A program made the position numbers and the translations under genes. The notes below the pieces were generated by a model. The model searched no databases, was not told the origin of the DNA, and worked only from the letters and a program-made list of their open reading frames with translations. Below are positions 8,637 to 17,839 of a stretch of DNA of 43,243 nucleotides, one piece after another (position 1 is the first letter of the stretch; every line of letters begins with the position of its first letter). Source of the stretch: a virus; the IMG/VR virus record IMGVR_UViG_3300034018_001712, positions 1-43,243 of that record; one strand, written 5' to 3'.

Positions 8637-9356
8637 ATGTTTATCGGAGGTTCAGGAAGCGGTAATGAATTTAGTAAAAACGATCAAGGTTTTTATAGAG
8701 GAATTGTTGTTAAAAACAACGATCCCCTTCGTTTAAATAGAATTAAAATTTACATTTCCGAATTATCAAACCAGCCTTTCGAAGAGTGGTTTGATTCATA
8801 TGATGAAATTGAAGTAAAAACACCTGGTGAAAATAATACAGATGACAAATGGTCAGATGTTAATATTTTTGAAGAAATATCAAAAAACATTCCATGGGCT
8901 GAACCTTGTTATCCAATTATAGGAGAAAGTGGAAACAGTAGATATTATAAAGATGGTAAAATAGTAACCATATCTGATTGTAATTATCTTGAAGGATTTG
9001 AAGTTATAAATGATGAGCCTCCATCTTTAGAAAAAGGATCATTTGCGCCATCATTTATATATGAAAATGGCGGTACATATATTGGAGATGCTTTTTCTAA
9101 TCCAACTGCTAATTTTTCAGCACAATGCAATCCTTATAGTTTTTTATATAAACCATCATCACACACAAACAAAGCAAAGGGCGTTTTTGGTATTCCAGAA
9201 GTAGGTTCTAAAGTTTGGGTATTCCATTGGCAAGGAGATTTCAATTTCCCTGTTTATTTTGGAACTATGAAAGATTATAGAGAACTCACATTAATCAATG
9301 ATACTGATAATACAACAAAAATGAGCCCATCATATCCTGTTGATTTTGAAAATTAA
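8637..9356 (+). CDS. 5: baseplate hub, T4 gp5 N-terminal OB-fold part
   Basis: A 239-residue protein matching the N-terminal OB-fold portion of gp5-like baseplate hub proteins from T4-like phages. Hallmarks are YRGIVVKNNDPLRLNRIKIY near residue 20, IPWAEPCYPIIGESGNSRYY around residue 90, and VFGIPEVGSKVWVFHWQGDF near residue 185. In T4, gp5 joins this domain to a lysozyme and a C-terminal beta-helix. Here the reading frame ends after the OB part, no lysozyme domain follows and the spike is a separate gene. A TTAAATA box at 8623-8629 precedes the ATG by 14 bases. Confidence 0.85.
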   Translation: MFIGGSGSGNEFSKNDQGFYRGIVVKNNDPLRLNRIKIYISELSNQPFEEWFDSYDEIEVKTPGENNTDDKWSDVNIFEEISKNIPWAEPCYPIIGESGNSRYYKDGKIVTISDCNYLEGFEVINDEPPSLEKGSFAPSFIYENGGTYIGDAFSNPTANFSAQCNPYSFLYKPSSHTNKAKGVFGIPEVGSKVWVFHWQGDFNFPVYFGTMKDYRELTLINDTDNTTKMSPSYPVDFEN

Positions 9357-9372
9357 ACCTTAAATAATTCAA

Positions 9373-10968
9373 GTGTCTTTAAGATATAAAAATAGAACAA
9401 TTATAAATCAAAGGGGGGGTTCGATAGATATTGATAACTCTACCGAAAAAGAAAAAATACAAATCTCTCATAGAAGCGGAAGTAATTTAAATTTTACAAA
9501 TATAGTTACAAGCGAATTAGCTTCTAATAATAAACAATTAATTGTAATAAACGATAATTATAAAACTGTAGGTGGTACAGATTCAGAATATGTAGTAAAA
9601 GACAAAATAGAAAGAGTTGGAGAAAATTCATATTCATTTAAAGGAACTTATGGAGATTCAGAAATAGACGCATTTAAACAATGGAAAGCTGCATATAAAA
9701 CAATAGCAAATGCTAATTCCAGATTTAAAATTAATAGAGGCGGCGCAAGCTTTCCAAACGGTCCAACTACACCAACAAGTGGAACTAGATCTTCAAATCC
9801 AACATTAAATCAAACTATCGTTCCAGTTGAAAATAATTTCGGAGGATACATTAAAACACCTATTAGAAATGCATCAACAGATGAAGTTGTTGATTATGTT
9901 CCTATGCCATATAGGGACACAGAACCAGCAACTCCGAAAGATGTAACCACATCTGATGTCGATTTGGCTGCGGGTGTTAATGGATCTGCTGCTCCTGGTG
10001 TTTTAGAATTTGGATCTTCTAATTCAGCAGCTACCGAAGACGGATCTTGGACACCCAACACGCAGTCTACTAATATTGGAAACTCTATAAAAAATTTACA
10101 AGATAGTGCTTTAAACGCTATAGAAGCACAAATGGGAAATGGTGGTGATGATATTTCATTCGTTAAAAGAAATAAATCAGATACCGTTGGTGCTATTTTC
10201 AATGATTATCCATCTATAAGAATAGATACCAAAGGAAGAAGTCAACCAATAGAAGTTGTAGTATCAGCATCAGGCGCTTTCAAAAATCACGATTATGTAC
10301 CAATTGTTGAAGATATTGATAATTCTTCAACATTTCCGTGTGGAAATGAAAATAAAACAGTGGGAAATAAATATAATTTAAATGTAGGATCGGGAGGAAT
10401 TAATTTAAAATCCACGGGCTCTATTGAATTAGGAGGTAGTAATTTAAAAATGGGATTCCAAAAAGTTAATATAAGTGCTCTTCATGGTATACACTTACAT
10501 TCAGAAAGCGTTGTTGAATTAGTATCATTAAAATCTATATCTTTAAGAACAAACAGACAGGTTTATATAGAAAGTTCATTAGGTGTTAAAAATAATACAA
10601 TAATTGGTGGAGGTCTTTATACAGAAGGTGAAGTTTATCTACATCATATAACTGCACCAATCGAAATTCAACAAACTTTAGATACTACATTGTACGGTAG
10701 ATTCAATTGCACAGCCCCAAGAACACTTCCAATCGGTGAAGTATTTGATCCAGAATGGGGATGGTTAACTGTTTATGCATTGGCTGATGATAATTTGATT
10801 ATAAATTATCCACACAGTCATCATTTCCCAAATCTTCCTTTGAGATTAACAAGTTCAAATTCAGATGTTCGTAAATTTGCAGCTAATGAGAGAATAAACA
10901 CACACGGTGCTTTTTCTACAGCATTAGCTCAAAAACACGAAAGAAGAAGGGCTGAAGTTGCTCCTTAA
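9373..10968 (+). CDS. baseplate central spike, gp5 C-terminal-like
   Basis: A 531-residue protein beginning at GTG, with a TTAAATA box at 9360-9366, 13 bases upstream. The N-terminal segment (NQRGGSIDIDNSTEKEKIQI, then HRSGSNLNFTN) resembles the spike portion encoded after gp5 in T4-like marine phages. The middle is low-complexity Pro/Thr/Ser-rich linker (residues ~130-220). The rest contains beta-helix-like sequence (INLKSTGSIELGG) and a His-containing tail (PHSHHFPNLPLR). It probably trimerises with the 8637-9356 product to form the membrane-puncturing device. GTG is chosen because no ATG lies nearby in frame. Confidence 0.8.
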   Translation: MSLRYKNRTIINQRGGSIDIDNSTEKEKIQISHRSGSNLNFTNIVTSELASNNKQLIVINDNYKTVGGTDSEYVVKDKIERVGENSYSFKGTYGDSEIDAFKQWKAAYKTIANANSRFKINRGGASFPNGPTTPTSGTRSSNPTLNQTIVPVENNFGGYIKTPIRNASTDEVVDYVPMPYRDTEPATPKDVTTSDVDLAAGVNGSAAPGVLEFGSSNSAATEDGSWTPNTQSTNIGNSIKNLQDSALNAIEAQMGNGGDDISFVKRNKSDTVGAIFNDYPSIRIDTKGRSQPIEVVVSASGAFKNHDYVPIVEDIDNSSTFPCGNENKTVGNKYNLNVGSGGINLKSTGSIELGGSNLKMGFQKVNISALHGIHLHSESVVELVSLKSISLRTNRQVYIESSLGVKNNTIIGGGLYTEGEVYLHHITAPIEIQQTLDTTLYGRFNCTAPRTLPIGEVFDPEWGWLTVYALADDNLIINYPHSHHFPNLPLRLTSSNSDVRKFAANERINTHGAFSTALAQKHERRRAEVAP

Positions 10969-11613
10969 TCAAACAATCTCATCGATTATTCCAAATTCTA
11001 AACATTCATCAGCGGTTAGCCAAATATCTTTCTTCAAAAGATCATCCAATTTTTTCATTGGAATTTTAGTAGTTTCTTTATAAAAAGACTTGATAAGTTT
11101 CATTAATGTTGTGGAGTTATAAAATTCATCCTCCATTTCACTAAATTTTCCATACATTCCACCACTTAATTGATGAATTAAAAGATGTGCATGTTTTCCC
11201 ATAAATCTTTTATTACCAATTGCTGAAATTAAAGTACCAGCACTTGCTACTGAACCATCAACATGCGTATATACTTTAGATTTCATTTTTCTAATTATAT
11301 CAACAGTTGAAAATGCTGGGAAGATTTCTCCACCGTATGTGCATAAATGCAAGTGGCAAACTGGATCAAAACAATCACCCAATGCATTTTTGGTATTTTG
11401 TAATTTAACATCTATTTCCAGCAAAAGCTTATTCAATTCCAAAATTGAATTGGCATCTATATCAGAATAGAATAATATTTTATTTTCTAAAACTTTAATA
11501 TTAGACTGAACTGACCATCCTTCATTTGCAGATGGTGTTTGAAGGTTTAAAAATATTGGTTGATTTTGAGGAGCTTCCTCCTCTTTGTTTGCTTTATATA
11601 CCCAGTTTTTCAT
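10969..11613 (-). CDS. clpP: ClpP-like serine protease
   Basis: A ClpP-family peptidase (214 residues from the ATG at 11613). The nucleophile region GSVASAGTLIS (Ser124) and LLIHQLSGG (His147) are clear. The expected Asp region has KLDDLLKKDIWLTA, where D190/D191 are slightly out of the usual register. A GTG at 11640 would add nine residues and overlap nrdA by 11 bases; I prefer the ATG 17 bases after the nrdA stop. It is the last gene of the minus-strand nrdB-nrdA operon. Phage ClpP homologues may act in head maturation or capture host Clp ATPases. Linkage to nucleotide metabolism rather than to portal or capsid genes suggests a regulatory proteolysis role, which is inference. Confidence 0.85.
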   Translation of the reverse strand: MKNWVYKANKEEEAPQNQPIFLNLQTPSANEGWSVQSNIKVLENKILFYSDIDANSILELNKLLLEIDVKLQNTKNALGDCFDPVCHLHLCTYGGEIFPAFSTVDIIRKMKSKVYTHVDGSVASAGTLISAIGNKRFMGKHAHLLIHQLSGGMYGKFSEMEDEFYNSTTLMKLIKSFYKETTKIPMKKLDDLLKKDIWLTADECLEFGIIDEIV

Positions 11614-11629
11614 ATGTTTAATTTGTTTA

Positions 11630-13279
11630 TTATGATTCACAAGTGGAACAAGTTAAAATTGATCTTGCTAATTCTTGAGACGGATTTGAACTTCTTTGAT
11701 AATATAATCCTTTTATACCTTGCTCCCATGCAAAAATCATAAGCTCGTTGACTTCTTTGGGTTTTGCGTTAGGAGGTATCATCAAGTTAAGAGATTGACC
11801 TTGATCAATAAATTTTTGTCTTTGTGCAGCTTGTATGATAATTTCCTTTTGAGAAATTTCACCAAACGTTTTAAAAACATCTTTTTCTTCTTGAGAAAGA
11901 AAATCTAAATGTTGAACTGATCCACCTTTGATAAGAATAGATTTCCAAGTTTCTTGATCGTTCTTTTCTTTACTCTTTAAAAGATTTTCCAAATGTGGAT
12001 TTTTAAAAGTAAATTTACCTTTAGCAAGATCTTTAACAAAATAATTACTATTCAATGGTTCTATTGATGGAGAAGATTGACCTAAAATAAACGAACTGCT
12101 TGTAGTTGGTGCAACTGCTAGTGTTGTTGTATTTCTTCTATTGTATCCTTCTAAAATAGGAGCCTCGCCAAAAATTCCAGCAAGCTCTTCAGAAGCTTTA
12201 TCAGAATGCTTACGAATATGTTTCCAAATTTCCATATTCAATATTTTTGCATCCATTGATTCAAATGCCATCATTTTGGATTGTAATAAAGAATGCCATC
12301 CAAGAACTCCAACACCAAGCGCTCTTTGATTAATTGCGAATCGTCTAGGAGCTTCCATGAATTTAATACCATCTGTTTTTTCAATAAATTCTGTCATTAC
12401 AGCATCCAAGAAATAAACCAAAACTTCAACAGCATCAGTATCTTTCCATTCTTCCCATCTTTCAAGATTTAGTGAAGATAAATCACAAACGAAAGATTCA
12501 TCTTCAGAGTTAGAAAGCATTATTTCATTACAAAGATTAGAATTATTAATTTTTAATCCTTTATCTTTATAAACTTGTGGAGCTTGGTTATTAGCATTAT
12601 CAGAAAAGAAAATATAAGGATATCCAGATTCAAATCTCTTTTTAATTACCTGTCCCCATATTTTACGAGCCTGTTTATCTCCATCGATCATTTTTTTCAT
12701 CCATTCATCTGAAACACAAACGCCGACAGACATTTCTTGAATTTCATGACCTTCTCCTCTAATCTTTAAAAATTCTTCAATATCTGGATGATCAACAGGA
12801 AGATAAGCAGCAAATGAACCACGTCGAACATTACCCTGCGACACAACGTTCATAAGCTTATCATAAAGCTCCATAAAATGAATAGAACCAGTAGAACTAC
12901 CACCTGATGATATCGCGGCTCCACGACCTCTCAAGGCTCCAAAATAAGCACTTGTCCCGCCACCACCTTTGGTCATTTGACCGACTTCGGCAACTTTTTC
13001 TAAAATAGAAACCATGGTGTCTCCTATATAACTTCCAAAACATGAAATAGGCAATCCTCGTTCGCGTCCAAAATTACTCCAAATTGGACTTGATAAAGAA
13101 TAATATCCTTTAGACATATAATCATAGAATTTATCTGAAAATCCTTCTATACCTAATAGGCTTTGCGCTCTATCAGCTATATCTTGAATTCTTTGTTCTG
13201 GTGTTTCGCCTTCTATTAAATATCCTCTTTCGAGAAATTTCCTTGAGTCTTTATTGAGCCAATATATATTCTGTGTCAT
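11630..13279 (-). CDS. nrdA: class I ribonucleotide reductase alpha subunit
   Basis: A 549-residue large subunit that reduces ribonucleotides to deoxyribonucleotides with NrdB. Active-site Cys80 (PISC), the NLCNE motif (N248, C250, E252), Cys265 (FVCDLSSL), the radical-transfer pair Y526-Y527 (GLYYQRSS) and the C-terminal redox pair CSTC (544-547) are all present, so it should be functional. It is shorter than bacterial NrdA (~750) and lacks an N-terminal ATP-cone, a common trait of phage enzymes that removes dATP inhibition. It starts 3 bases after the nrdB stop, so translation is probably coupled. Confidence 0.95.
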   Translation of the reverse strand: MTQNIYWLNKDSRKFLERGYLIEGETPEQRIQDIADRAQSLLGIEGFSDKFYDYMSKGYYSLSSPIWSNFGRERGLPISCFGSYIGDTMVSILEKVAEVGQMTKGGGGTSAYFGALRGRGAAISSGGSSTGSIHFMELYDKLMNVVSQGNVRRGSFAAYLPVDHPDIEEFLKIRGEGHEIQEMSVGVCVSDEWMKKMIDGDKQARKIWGQVIKKRFESGYPYIFFSDNANNQAPQVYKDKGLKINNSNLCNEIMLSNSEDESFVCDLSSLNLERWEEWKDTDAVEVLVYFLDAVMTEFIEKTDGIKFMEAPRRFAINQRALGVGVLGWHSLLQSKMMAFESMDAKILNMEIWKHIRKHSDKASEELAGIFGEAPILEGYNRRNTTTLAVAPTTSSSFILGQSSPSIEPLNSNYFVKDLAKGKFTFKNPHLENLLKSKEKNDQETWKSILIKGGSVQHLDFLSQEEKDVFKTFGEISQKEIIIQAAQRQKFIDQGQSLNLMIPPNAKPKEVNELMIFAWEQGIKGLYYQRSSNPSQELARSILTCSTCES

Positions 13280-13282
13280 AAA

Positions 13283-14257
13283 TTAAAATAAGTCGTCTTC
13301 TGAAAATGATTGATTTTTCTTTGAATATTCTGTTGGTCTAGAATGGAAAAAATCAGTCATGTTATTGCCAAGTAATTCTTCATCAAACCAAGTGGTAGAA
13401 GATACTAATTCTTCATCGATTTCAAACACTTTTGAAAATCCTATTTGACTTAATGATTCGTTGATTCGGTTTTTGATGAATTCTTTAAGAATATTAGCAG
13501 ACAATCCTGGTTCGTCAATACCATTAACCATCCAATCTACAATTTTAGCTTCGGATTTGAATGCTTCTTGAGCTTCCATTAAAATTCTTTCTTCTAATTC
13601 TTGATCAAACAATTCAGGCAATTCCTCACGAATAGTGTTAATAATTTGTATACCAACCAAAGCATGAATATTTTCTTCATTACGAGTATACTTAACTTGT
13701 TGATCTGTATCTTTCAACACGTTTTTAAATCTTGCAAACCAATTGATAACATAGAATTGTGAAAATAAAGAAACATTTTCAACGAACAGTGTGAATAAAA
13801 TCAATGCGTATAAATATTGTTTCTTTGAATCTTTATAAAATTTATGAGTATATTTTTTTAAATATTTCACTCTGCCTTGAATCCACTCAAGTTTAAGATT
13901 TTCTTCAAAAATATCCTCTAATTCTAAAACGCTCAACAAACGCTCATATGCACTGTTGTGAATAACTTCCACATTAGCCATAACATATCCAAGATCTTGA
14001 AGAGATGGATGTGGGAGATTATCTCCCAATTTGGCCCAAAATGTTTTAACAGCAACTTCGATTTGTCCAATTGCAGAAAGAGTTCTTATGATGATTTCTC
14101 TTTCTTGCTCTGTCAATTCTACTTTAAACTGTTGTACATCAGATTTAAAATTAAACTCTTTATCAGTCCAAAAGCCATTTTGCATTGCTTCAATAAATTG
14201 TTCTGTCCACGGATATCTGTTTGGTTTTCTGCTTATTTGCTCTTGGAATATGTTCAT
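13283..14257 (-). CDS. nrdB: class I ribonucleotide reductase beta subunit
   Basis: The radical-generating subunit, 324 residues from the ATG at 14257. That start is chosen because GAGGAAAC lies about seven bases upstream, a good Shine-Dalgarno site that is rare in this window, and conserved sequence begins there. TTG (14359) or ATG (14302) starts would add non-conserved residues. Likely metal ligands are E67 (QIEVAVKTFW), E97 and H100 (EVIH), E160 (FVEN) and E195 and H198 (ENIH). Tyr104 is placed to be the radical tyrosine. The first ligand is Glu rather than the Asp of E. coli NrdB. Confidence 0.94.
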   Translation of the reverse strand: MNIFQEQISRKPNRYPWTEQFIEAMQNGFWTDKEFNFKSDVQQFKVELTEQEREIIIRTLSAIGQIEVAVKTFWAKLGDNLPHPSLQDLGYVMANVEVIHNSAYERLLSVLELEDIFEENLKLEWIQGRVKYLKKYTHKFYKDSKKQYLYALILFTLFVENVSLFSQFYVINWFARFKNVLKDTDQQVKYTRNEENIHALVGIQIINTIREELPELFDQELEERILMEAQEAFKSEAKIVDWMVNGIDEPGLSANILKEFIKNRINESLSQIGFSKVFEIDEELVSSTTWFDEELLGNNMTDFFHSRPTEYSKKNQSFSEDDLF

Positions 14258-14401
14258 TTTTGTTTCCTCTAAATTCGTTTTCAATAATGTATCGTCATTC
14301 ATAAAATTGTCAATTAAGCTTTTTGTTTGATTATTTAGTTGGCTATTTTTGTCTTTCAAAAAACATTTTTTATCATTCCGTTTAATTAAATAAAGATAAT
14401 C

Positions 14402-14734
14402 ATGAGTGATAAATGGATTGAAGAATTAAGCTTACTTTATGAATCAGATCCCAGACAAATAACACCACATAGAGCATCTGGAATGGGTCCAGAAGCATAC
14501 GATCCTAGAAACTCATGGAGTGGTAAAGTTGGAATTTCTGATGGCACAGCAAGCACTAGAGCGGCTGCTACGCCATATCAACAATCTTTTATTGGAGAGA
14601 TGGAAGAAGATGAAAATAAAATAATGTCTGCTATACAAAAAATAGAAGACCAATTTAATTCTAATTCTGATAAAGACAAAAGCGTTAGATATGCATTGGG
14701 TCTTCTTAAAAAAGAATTAAAGCGCAAGCTTTAA
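14402..14734 (+). CDS. small protein with shared N-terminal cargo-like peptide
   Basis: A 110-residue protein starting MSDKWIEELSLLYESDPRQ. The LSLLYES stretch belongs to the N-terminal peptide shared by many proteins in this window, and LYE|S fits the prohead-protease rule. The rest is polar (Ser/Ala/Gly-rich middle, charged C-terminal helix) without a known domain. A TTAAATA box at 14386-14392 precedes the ATG by 16 bases. Internal virion protein is the best guess. Confidence 0.7.
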   Translation: MSDKWIEELSLLYESDPRQITPHRASGMGPEAYDPRNSWSGKVGISDGTASTRAAATPYQQSFIGEMEEDENKIMSAIQKIEDQFNSNSDKDKSVRYALGLLKKELKRKL

Positions 14735-14739
14735 TAAAT

Positions 14740-16503
14740 TTATCTACTTACTTCTTCCCAATCCATAGAAGCAAACATACCAGAACCATTAGTGGTATCT
14801 GATGCAGCAACCAAAGTTAATTCAAAAGGAGTTTTTGTTAAATTGTTTCGTTCTAATTGAAACTTAAACAAAGCTTCTTTAAGAATATCCAAATTCGGAG
14901 AACCTTGATTAGAAGAATTTAAGAAGCCACTTGCTAAAATTCTTCCCCCCGCATAGCTTGTTCCTGTAATGTTGTATTGAACGGCACTATCAACTCCAGC
15001 ATCAACCCAACTTCCCCCTGTTGTGACTCCGCTTGCTCTTACCTGCCAGTTATAGTTTATGCCATTTCCATCCCCAAGAATTGATAAAGCCGTTAAAATA
15101 ATAATTGCATCAAGTCTGTCTGGAGTTGTTTTTAATCGAATTGAAATAATTGGATAAAACGTACCAGCTACTGCAAACGTTCTTGGTGCAGTTATTGGGA
15201 TAGATGCTGCTTGTTGTAATCCTCTTAATTCATAGCCACCTTCGGATATAACCGTACTACATACTTGCTTCAATTTACTAGGACCTGATGTAGCTGCTTT
15301 ATTTTCTATTTCGTATCTTAAAGGTAATGACGCGGTGGTAATATATGTAGAGTCAATTAAGTTAGCGTGATGAAAGTAATGACATGGTACAAACTGACCA
15401 TTAATAACAAACCCAGTTCTGACAGTACCTAACCCCAGCCATTCTATATCCATGAATAGGATTTGTGCTTTTGTAATATCAAGCGTGATTCCTGATGGTC
15501 CTGAACCATCAAGCTTATCAACATTCCATCCTGATTGTGGTGTTCTTGTTGAAGTAACAGTACCAGTTACAAGGCTGCGTTCAACCATATACAATGAACT
15601 ATCATCTAGTTCTAAATATATACCGTTTTCAGCTCCATAATAACCAACACGCTGTCTTAGGTTGGTAGTAGAAGGACTAAAAGTAAAGGTACTCATTATC
15701 TGTAACGATTTACCTGGTTGATAAGCAAACACTTTTGTTGTCTCTCTATATACTTTAGAGCCACTTAATGCATCTACCTTTAACTCTACCAGTCCTTGAT
15801 TTTGATTAAACTGAGCAGATGCAGAGGTTGTAGTTGTACCACCTGTGAGAGTAGACCAAAGATTGTTATCGGCATATCTATGGGATGAATCAAATAAAGT
15901 TAATGGAGAAGATATTCTTGTACGACCAAACGCATCAGACGCTAAGTTGTAATTTCCAGAATAGTTAATTAAAGGCGTAACGCTTATAGCAGTAACTGGA
16001 TTTGTAATTGTAACTGCTGTAACTGGATTAACTAAAGAAAAAGAACTAACTGGATTGTTAATTGTAACTGCTGTAACTGGATTAACTAGAGAGAACGAAC
16101 TAACTGTATTAAGAACCGTAACAGCAGTTATAGGATTACTAACAGTAATAGTACCGCTTATAGGAGTAATGCCTGTTGTTATAACTCGCACTGCACCTAC
16201 TTCAGATCCATCTACAGTAGCTGTACGGACTATTTGCGCATATACATCTGTTCCTGTGGTATGATCAACGATACCAACATTGCCAATATCAACATTACTA
16301 GCTGATAAAATTAAATTGATATCTGACGCATTAACCAGGTGGGTTAATACTGCGTATTTAGGATATATTGTATTGTTATAACCATCACCGTAAGTGCCAT
16401 TTGCAGAAGTTATTGCGGGAAATCTAGAATCACCTACAATTTCTACATATTTACCATAGTCTGCAGTTGCCTTATTGATTACAACATTGCTATTAATAGC
16501 CAT
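14740..16503 (-). CDS. fibre-like virion structural protein
   Basis: A 587-residue protein from the ATG at 16503; an in-frame extension to 16557 is less likely. Residues ~115-175 contain repeats of the type SFSLVNPVTAVTI. These lead into SDAFGRTRISSPLTLFDSSH and KVFAYQPGKSLQIMSTFTF, characteristic of large virion proteins of T4-like marine phages. The C-terminal part is beta-rich. GATAAATA at 16516-16509 on the minus strand sits just before the ATG, the same string as before the 22889 gene. It is probably a head- or tail-associated fibre; exact location is unknown. Confidence 0.8.
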   Translation of the reverse strand: MAINSNVVINKATADYGKYVEIVGDSRFPAITSANGTYGDGYNNTIYPKYAVLTHLVNASDINLILSASNVDIGNVGIVDHTTGTDVYAQIVRTATVDGSEVGAVRVITTGITPISGTITVSNPITAVTVLNTVSSFSLVNPVTAVTINNPVSSFSLVNPVTAVTITNPVTAISVTPLINYSGNYNLASDAFGRTRISSPLTLFDSSHRYADNNLWSTLTGGTTTTSASAQFNQNQGLVELKVDALSGSKVYRETTKVFAYQPGKSLQIMSTFTFSPSTTNLRQRVGYYGAENGIYLELDDSSLYMVERSLVTGTVTSTRTPQSGWNVDKLDGSGPSGITLDITKAQILFMDIEWLGLGTVRTGFVINGQFVPCHYFHHANLIDSTYITTASLPLRYEIENKAATSGPSKLKQVCSTVISEGGYELRGLQQAASIPITAPRTFAVAGTFYPIISIRLKTTPDRLDAIIILTALSILGDGNGINYNWQVRASGVTTGGSWVDAGVDSAVQYNITGTSYAGGRILASGFLNSSNQGSPNLDILKEALFKFQLERNNLTKTPFELTLVAASDTTNGSGMFASMDWEEVSR

Positions 16504-16541
16504 ATTTATATTTATCAAAAAGTCGTACATCTTACATAATA

Positions 16542-16570
16542 TTGACAAAAATAACAACGGTGTTTAAATA
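16542..16570 (+). promoter_or_regulatory. sigma70-like promoter
   Basis: TTGACA (16542-16547), a 17-base spacer and TAAATA (16565-16570) precede the signal-peptide gene at 16640. The -35 is perfect and the -10 is weak. It faces away from the divergent fibre gene. Confidence 0.5.
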
Positions 16571-16599
16571 TGTGCGACTTTCTGAAAAGAAATCACAAG

Positions 16600-16623
16600 A
16601 AAAAGAGGAGCCTTGCTCCCCTC
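16600..16623 (-). terminator. possible minus-strand terminator hairpin
   Basis: On the minus strand, GAGGGGAGC-AAG-GCTCCTC followed by TTTTTC forms a GC-rich hairpin with a T tract (one bulged base). It lies between divergent genes, so it would stop antisense transcription. On the plus strand it has no T tract. Confidence 0.4.
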
Positions 16624-16639
16624 AACATTATAAAAAATT

Positions 16640-17053
16640 ATGAAAAACTTATTATTAATACTATCGTGTAGTATTTTGTTAATAAACAATTCTGCAAATG
16701 CATACACTGAAATTAAAAAATCAAATAATGAAAATTATTTCATGGCTAGAATAACCTTTTACACAGACTGTCCAAGATATGGTAAAAAAACAGCCAGTGG
16801 AAAAATTGCGAAAGAAGGATATACTGTAGCAGCAGAGAAAAAAATACCATTCGGAACGCTTTATAATATTCCAAGTTTGAAAAATATAATAAAAACTGAT
16901 GGGATATTTCAAGTTCAAGATCGAGGATCAGCAGTAGATAAAAGAACCGCTAGTAAAAATAAATATCCAGTTATTGATGTATACGTTTCTTCACATGAAA
17001 AAATAAATATTTTGAAAAAAATAAAAAATAACATAGTTAAAGTTTATTATTAA
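16640..17053 (+). CDS. secreted 3D-domain (double-psi barrel) protein
   Basis: A 137-residue protein with a clear signal peptide (residues 1-21, cleavage after SANA). The mature part is a 3D domain: FYTDCPRYGKKTASGK, then VQDRGSAVDKRT and IDVYV, giving the three aspartates D94, D100 and D113. 3D/double-psi-barrel domains occur in MltA-type lytic transglycosylases and resuscitation-promoting proteins, so the product is probably periplasmic and cell-wall related. Its stop codon overlaps the next start (TAATG), so it is translationally coupled to the deoxyribosyltransferase-like gene. It could help lysis or remodel the wall during infection. Confidence 0.75.
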   Translation: MKNLLLILSCSILLINNSANAYTEIKKSNNENYFMARITFYTDCPRYGKKTASGKIAKEGYTVAAEKKIPFGTLYNIPSLKNIIKTDGIFQVQDRGSAVDKRTASKNKYPVIDVYVSSHEKINILKKIKNNIVKVYY

Positions 17054-17589
17054 TGAAAATTTTAAATAAAACAAAAACCTACCTTATAGGTCCAATGCAA
17101 TATGGTGATGGTAGATCATGGAGAGAAGAGATATCTGAATTTTTAAAAACTATCGGAGTTATTGTGTTTGATCCATATAAAAAACCATTTATAAATGCAC
17201 CATCTGAAGATGAAGATACCCATGCAAAAATGTACAAACTTATGAATATAGGCGAATATGATGAAGTTGCTGAACATTTTAAAGCTGTTCGTTCTTTTGA
17301 TTTGTCTATGGTAGATAGAGCTGATTTTATCATATGTTATTTAAATCCTAAAGTTCCGACTTATGGAACTGTAGAAGAATTGGTAACAGCAGTTAGAATG
17401 AAACGTCCAGTTTTTGTTGTGATAGAAGGTGGTAAAAAAAATACACCACTGTGGGTTATGGGAATGCTGCCACACAAATATATATACGATTCATTTGATG
17501 AAATAAAACAAGTATTGACAAATATAAATGACGGACTAAAGTCAATAGACAGTGATCGTTGGAGATTATTTGAACAAGAATTAAGATGA
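17053..17589 (+). CDS. nucleoside 2-deoxyribosyltransferase-like protein
   Basis: A 178-residue protein with the nucleoside 2-deoxyribosyltransferase-like fold: YLIGPMQYGDG near the N-terminus, VDRADFIICYLNP (D88 region), and the GTVEEL motif with candidate catalytic Glu108. The family exchanges bases on deoxyribosides or cleaves modified nucleosides. In a phage it may act in nucleotide salvage or base modification. It overlaps the genes on both sides by one and four bases. Confidence 0.75.
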   Translation: MKILNKTKTYLIGPMQYGDGRSWREEISEFLKTIGVIVFDPYKKPFINAPSEDEDTHAKMYKLMNIGEYDEVAEHFKAVRSFDLSMVDRADFIICYLNPKVPTYGTVEELVTAVRMKRPVFVVIEGGKKNTPLWVMGMLPHKYIYDSFDEIKQVLTNINDGLKSIDSDRWRLFEQELR

Positions 17590-17810
17590 AAGTGGAAGGT
17601 TTAATATCATTAAAACTTACAGACGCTTCTAAGCTAGAAGTGTTTTATCAATTTTTATTTGATAAATTCAATTTTAATAAAAATTATATAATTAAGCAAA
17701 ATAAAATATATCAAATTGAAGAACACAGAGATGAATATTATGATATCTATATTAGAGACGCTGACGAATTAGATTATCACATATATGAAATAATAAAAAA
17801 AATAAAATGA
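17586..17810 (+). CDS. hypothetical small protein
   Basis: A 74-residue, Tyr/Ile/Lys-rich protein whose ATG overlaps the preceding stop (ATGA), so it belongs to the same operon. No family is recognised; the C-terminal half is acidic then basic with several tyrosines. Confidence 0.65.
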   Translation: MKVEGLISLKLTDASKLEVFYQFLFDKFNFNKNYIIKQNKIYQIEEHRDEYYDIYIRDADELDYHIYEIIKKIK

Positions 17811-17839
17811 CATTTATTTAAAAAAAATAAATATACTCA

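Noticed and set aside
14302-14359. Longer NrdB starts at 14359 (TTG) or 14302 (ATG)
   Set aside because: The ATG at 14257 has a good Shine-Dalgarno site (GAGGAAAC) and begins conserved sequence; the extension is not conserved-looking.
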